Assembly: GCF_003574655.1 (NCBI RefSeq)
Contig: NZ_QNUM01000006.1
Coordinates: 124,001 to 188,000 of the forward strand
Direction of reading: 5' to 3'
DNA length: 64,000 bases
From: Cohaesibacter haloalkalitolerans
GTDB lineage: Bacteria > Pseudomonadota > Alphaproteobacteria > Rhizobiales > Cohaesibacteraceae
Each line of letters begins with the position of its first letter. Within the stretch, counting starts at the first letter, position 1. Position numbers and translations under genes: made by a program. The notes under the pieces were generated by a model. It had not been told where the DNA came from. It worked only from the letters and a program-made list of their open reading frames with translations, and did not search any database. This document shows positions 61,833-64,000 of the stretch, one piece after another.

Positions 61833-63785
61833 TCATAGCCCTCCCGCCGCTTGCTGTTTGTCTTCGTTCAGTTTGGCCAGGGCCGCCCGGATGATCTCTC
61901 CCGGCTTCAGCGGCTGGCCACGGGCGTTGCCCCAGCAGTCGATATCGACCAGCCAGCGTGACCGCAGCAGCATCGCCAGATGGGAATAGCGCCGGTTGGC
62001 ATCGTTGATCAGGGGATCACTCTTGGGGTCGTTCCAGTTGTTCTCGATGGTCATCACCTTGCCGAAGCGCTTCATCACTGCGTCGATGCCGGAGGCCATG
62101 GGCTGGAGATATTTGAGGTGCAGCGAAGACACCTTGTGACCCTGCGCGCGCATGGTCTTGACGGCTTCCTCGATGGCGCCGCGGGTGCTGCCCCAGCCGA
62201 TGAGCAGAAGATCGCCCTCCTCATCGCCATAGACAGGCGCCAGCCGCAAGGTCTTCTGGAAGGCGGCCAGTTTGCGGCTGCGGTTCAAAAGCCCTTCCTC
62301 GTTGATCTGCGGATCATAGGCGACGTGGCTGTCCCGGTCATGGGCAAGGCCGGTGAGACAGTGCATGCCGTTTGGCTGACCCGGAATGAACCGGGTGGCG
62401 ATGCCGGTGCGCTCGTCCCAGTCATAGGGGTGGGCGTCCGCGGGCACGGCACTCTGGTTGACCGGAGGTGCCAGCCAGTCGGCATTGAACTGCGGCCGGT
62501 CAAATGGCTGCTGAGCCGTCGACAGGGCAGCGTCGGACAGGATGACAACCACCATGTTGAAGGTTTCGGCTATCTTGCGTGCGGTGATCACCGAATAGAA
62601 GCAGTCCTCGATGGAATCCACCGCCATGACGATCTTGGGGGCGTCGCCATGGCTGCCGAACATCGCCGACATCATGTCGCCCTGCTCGACCTTGGTCGGC
62701 AGACCGGTGGACGGGCCGCCACGTTGCACATCGATCACCACCAGCGGGATCTCTGTCATCACGGCAAGGCCGATGGCTTCCTGCTTGAGCGACAGGCCGG
62801 GACCGGAGGTGATGGTCACGGCGCATTTGCCTGCATAGGAGGCTCCGATGGCAAAGGTTGCCGCCGAGATCTCGTCCTCTGCCTGATGCACGACGCAGCC
62901 GACCTTCTCGAAGATGGTCGACAGATAGTGCGACGCCGAGGTGGCCGGCGTGATCGGATACATCGCGCAGACCTCCATGCCGGAGGCCACAACGCCCAGC
63001 GCCAGCGCGGCGTTGCCGTTGGTCACGATCTGCGGCTTGACCACAGGGGCTGCCGGGATCATGTAGCGGACGGCGAGATTGTCCTCTGCCCATGCCCGAC
63101 CGGCGGCCAGCAGCTCGAGGTTGGCATCGACGATCTTCTGGTCCTTCTTGGCAAAGGTCAGCCGGACCTGTGCTTCGGCCAGCGCCTTGTCGAGACTGTA
63201 GATCGTGCACAGGATGCCGAGCACGAACATGTTCTTGCCCTTGCGGGCGTCAGGCACATATTTGTGGCATTCCGTCTCCATCGGAATTTCAAACAGCCGG
63301 TAGCCCTGCGCCCTGACATCTGCTGTCACCCGGGCATAGTTTTCGGCGATCGCGGGATCCTTGTCATGCTTCCACATGTCTTCGATCAGGATCACGGCAC
63401 CGGGCTTGATTTCTTTGGCCTGAAGGCGGCTGAGGAGAACCTGCTCGTTGAAGGCGATGACCAGGTCGGCCTGGTCGCCGACGTTGGTAACCTTGTGCGC
63501 GGCCATGCGCACCCGGTTGCCGCTGGCTCCGGCCACGGAGCGGTGAGGGGGCTGGATTTCGGCGGGAATGATTTCCACGGTCCAGATCCCGTGCCCGGAC
63601 CGGGCTGCGATGGACGCGAGCGCTTGGCCGCACCTTTGTGCGCCTTCGCCCGAGTCGCTGACGATTTCTACTATGTGTTCCTGAATGACTTCCGCAGGTC
63701 CACGTGCGGGAAGCTTCCTTGATGCCACACCGCTTTCGCTTGGTGGGGCATCATGAGAGGAAGTCTGCATGCCATATTCCGTCAT
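61833..63785 (-). CDS. 2-oxoacid:ferredoxin oxidoreductase alpha subunit (gamma-alpha fusion, KorA-type)
   Basis: 650 residues. The first 200 residues are the gamma domain (HIVEIVSDSGEGAQRCGQALASIAARSGHGIWTVEIIPAEIQ), the rest the alpha domain with NAALALGVVASGMEVCAMYPITPATSASHYL, TITSGPGLSLKQEAIGLAVMTEIPLVVIDVQRGGPSTGLPTKVEQGD and LLLIGWGSTRGAIEEAV. This fusion is typical of bacterial KorA. The start follows GGAG by 8 bases and is 18 bases past the preceding stop; an earlier ATG at 63830 would overlap that gene. Confidence 0.9.
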   Translation of the reverse strand: MTEYGMQTSSHDAPPSESGVASRKLPARGPAEVIQEHIVEIVSDSGEGAQRCGQALASIAARSGHGIWTVEIIPAEIQPPHRSVAGASGNRVRMAAHKVTNVGDQADLVIAFNEQVLLSRLQAKEIKPGAVILIEDMWKHDKDPAIAENYARVTADVRAQGYRLFEIPMETECHKYVPDARKGKNMFVLGILCTIYSLDKALAEAQVRLTFAKKDQKIVDANLELLAAGRAWAEDNLAVRYMIPAAPVVKPQIVTNGNAALALGVVASGMEVCAMYPITPATSASHYLSTIFEKVGCVVHQAEDEISAATFAIGASYAGKCAVTITSGPGLSLKQEAIGLAVMTEIPLVVIDVQRGGPSTGLPTKVEQGDMMSAMFGSHGDAPKIVMAVDSIEDCFYSVITARKIAETFNMVVVILSDAALSTAQQPFDRPQFNADWLAPPVNQSAVPADAHPYDWDERTGIATRFIPGQPNGMHCLTGLAHDRDSHVAYDPQINEEGLLNRSRKLAAFQKTLRLAPVYGDEEGDLLLIGWGSTRGAIEEAVKTMRAQGHKVSSLHLKYLQPMASGIDAVMKRFGKVMTIENNWNDPKSDPLINDANRRYSHLAMLLRSRWLVDIDCWGNARGQPLKPGEIIRAALAKLNEDKQQAAGGL

Positions 63786-63802
63786 GGTCTTGGCTCCGGC
63801 AG

Positions 63803-64000
63803 CTAGATTTGTCTTATTCTGGTAAAGCAATGCTCGGCGAGGTCGATGCCGAACAGGCTGTTATCGAAACCGGGTTGCTCCGGCTCGTAGATGACATTGG
63901 TGTCCCTCAGGCCCAGATAGCGGCGGATGCTGTCCGCAGCCTTGCGGCCCGCTCCCATTGCCTTGATCACGGTTGCCGCACCGGTCACGATGTCTCCGCC
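63803..64000 (-). CDS. C-terminal end of a glutamate-synthase-small-subunit-like flavoprotein, 5' end outside window
   Basis: 65 residues before the stop are visible. GGDIVTGAATVIKAMGAGRKAADSIRRYL is the C-terminal FAD-binding signature of GltD-type NAD(P)H-dependent oxidoreductases. It would donate or accept electrons for the ferredoxin-linked KorAB system encoded downstream. The rest of the gene, with the NAD(P)H and FAD Rossmann folds, is beyond the window edge. Confidence 0.75.
   Translation of the reverse strand, partial: GGDIVTGAATVIKAMGAGRKAADSIRRYLGLRDTNVIYEPEQPGFDNSLFGIDLAEHCFTRIRQI

Noticed and set aside
61980-63722. Plus-strand frame of 580 codons
   Set aside because: Antisense shadow of the korA-type gene; His/Gly/Asp-rich and without motif support.

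Overview
The window looks like a chromosomal segment of an alphaproteobacterium of the Hyphomicrobiales (Rhizobiales) type. The evidence is the flagellar gene set: an FtcR/Rem-type orphan regulator, FlaF and FlbT, the periplasmic motor proteins MotC and MotE, FliK of the MotD kind, DUF1217 and DUF6468 proteins, and no fliD, fliS or flgM. The gene content would suit a marine genus such as Cohaesibacter, but the sequence alone does not prove that. No tRNA, rRNA, CRISPR array, transposase or prophage gene was seen.

Left part (1-20400), metabolism, metals and respiration. A 3'-truncated ACC deaminase gene (acdS) is divergent from an Lrp-type regulator (AcdR-like). A manganese transporter (mntH) is divergent from mntR, with three related inverted repeats between them. 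A HAD phosphatase/LacI regulator pair, a threonine/serine dehydratase, a small membrane protein and a VIT-family transporter follow. A four-gene iron cassette (imelysin, di-heme oxidoreductase, second imelysin, DUF1513) sits behind an inverted repeat. Next, on the minus strand, come cydA, cydB and a 35-codon cydX, then cydD-cydC: the cytochrome bd oxidase and its assembly exporter.

Middle (20600-58550), one large flagellar cluster in several transcription units. Plus strand: motE-flgH-fliL-fliP, then flgBC-fliE-flgG-flgA-flgI, then ftcR. Minus strand: fliF-fliH-like-motB-motC-fliK-lytic transglycosylase; flgE-flgK-flgL; flaF-flbT-flgD-fliQ; flagellin; flhA-fliR-fliJ; and DUF1217-flgF-hypothetical-fliI-flgJ-like-flgN-like-hypothetical. 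Plus strand: motA-fliM-DUF6468-fliN-fliG-flhB-hypothetical. Together these encode the export gate and ATPase, MS and C rings, rod, L/P rings, hook, junction proteins, one filament protein and the stator. A 14-bp element (roughly CAGSYTCRSGCAAG) lies in the sense orientation 43-65 bases before the start codon of motE, flgB, motA, DUF1217, fliF and flhA, and further upstream of flgE and flagellin. It is a candidate binding site for FtcR or another master regulator and is the most interesting non-coding signal here.

Right end (58551-64000), minus strand: the 3' end of a glutamate-synthase-small-subunit-like flavoprotein, then KorA (gamma-alpha fusion) and KorB of a 2-oxoacid:ferredoxin oxidoreductase, then a 746-residue protein that combines a degenerate pyruvate:ferredoxin-oxidoreductase-like domain with a C-terminal iron-sulfur ferredoxin domain. 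That last protein is the least familiar product in the window. Two gene-free stretches of about 0.8 kb flank ftcR.
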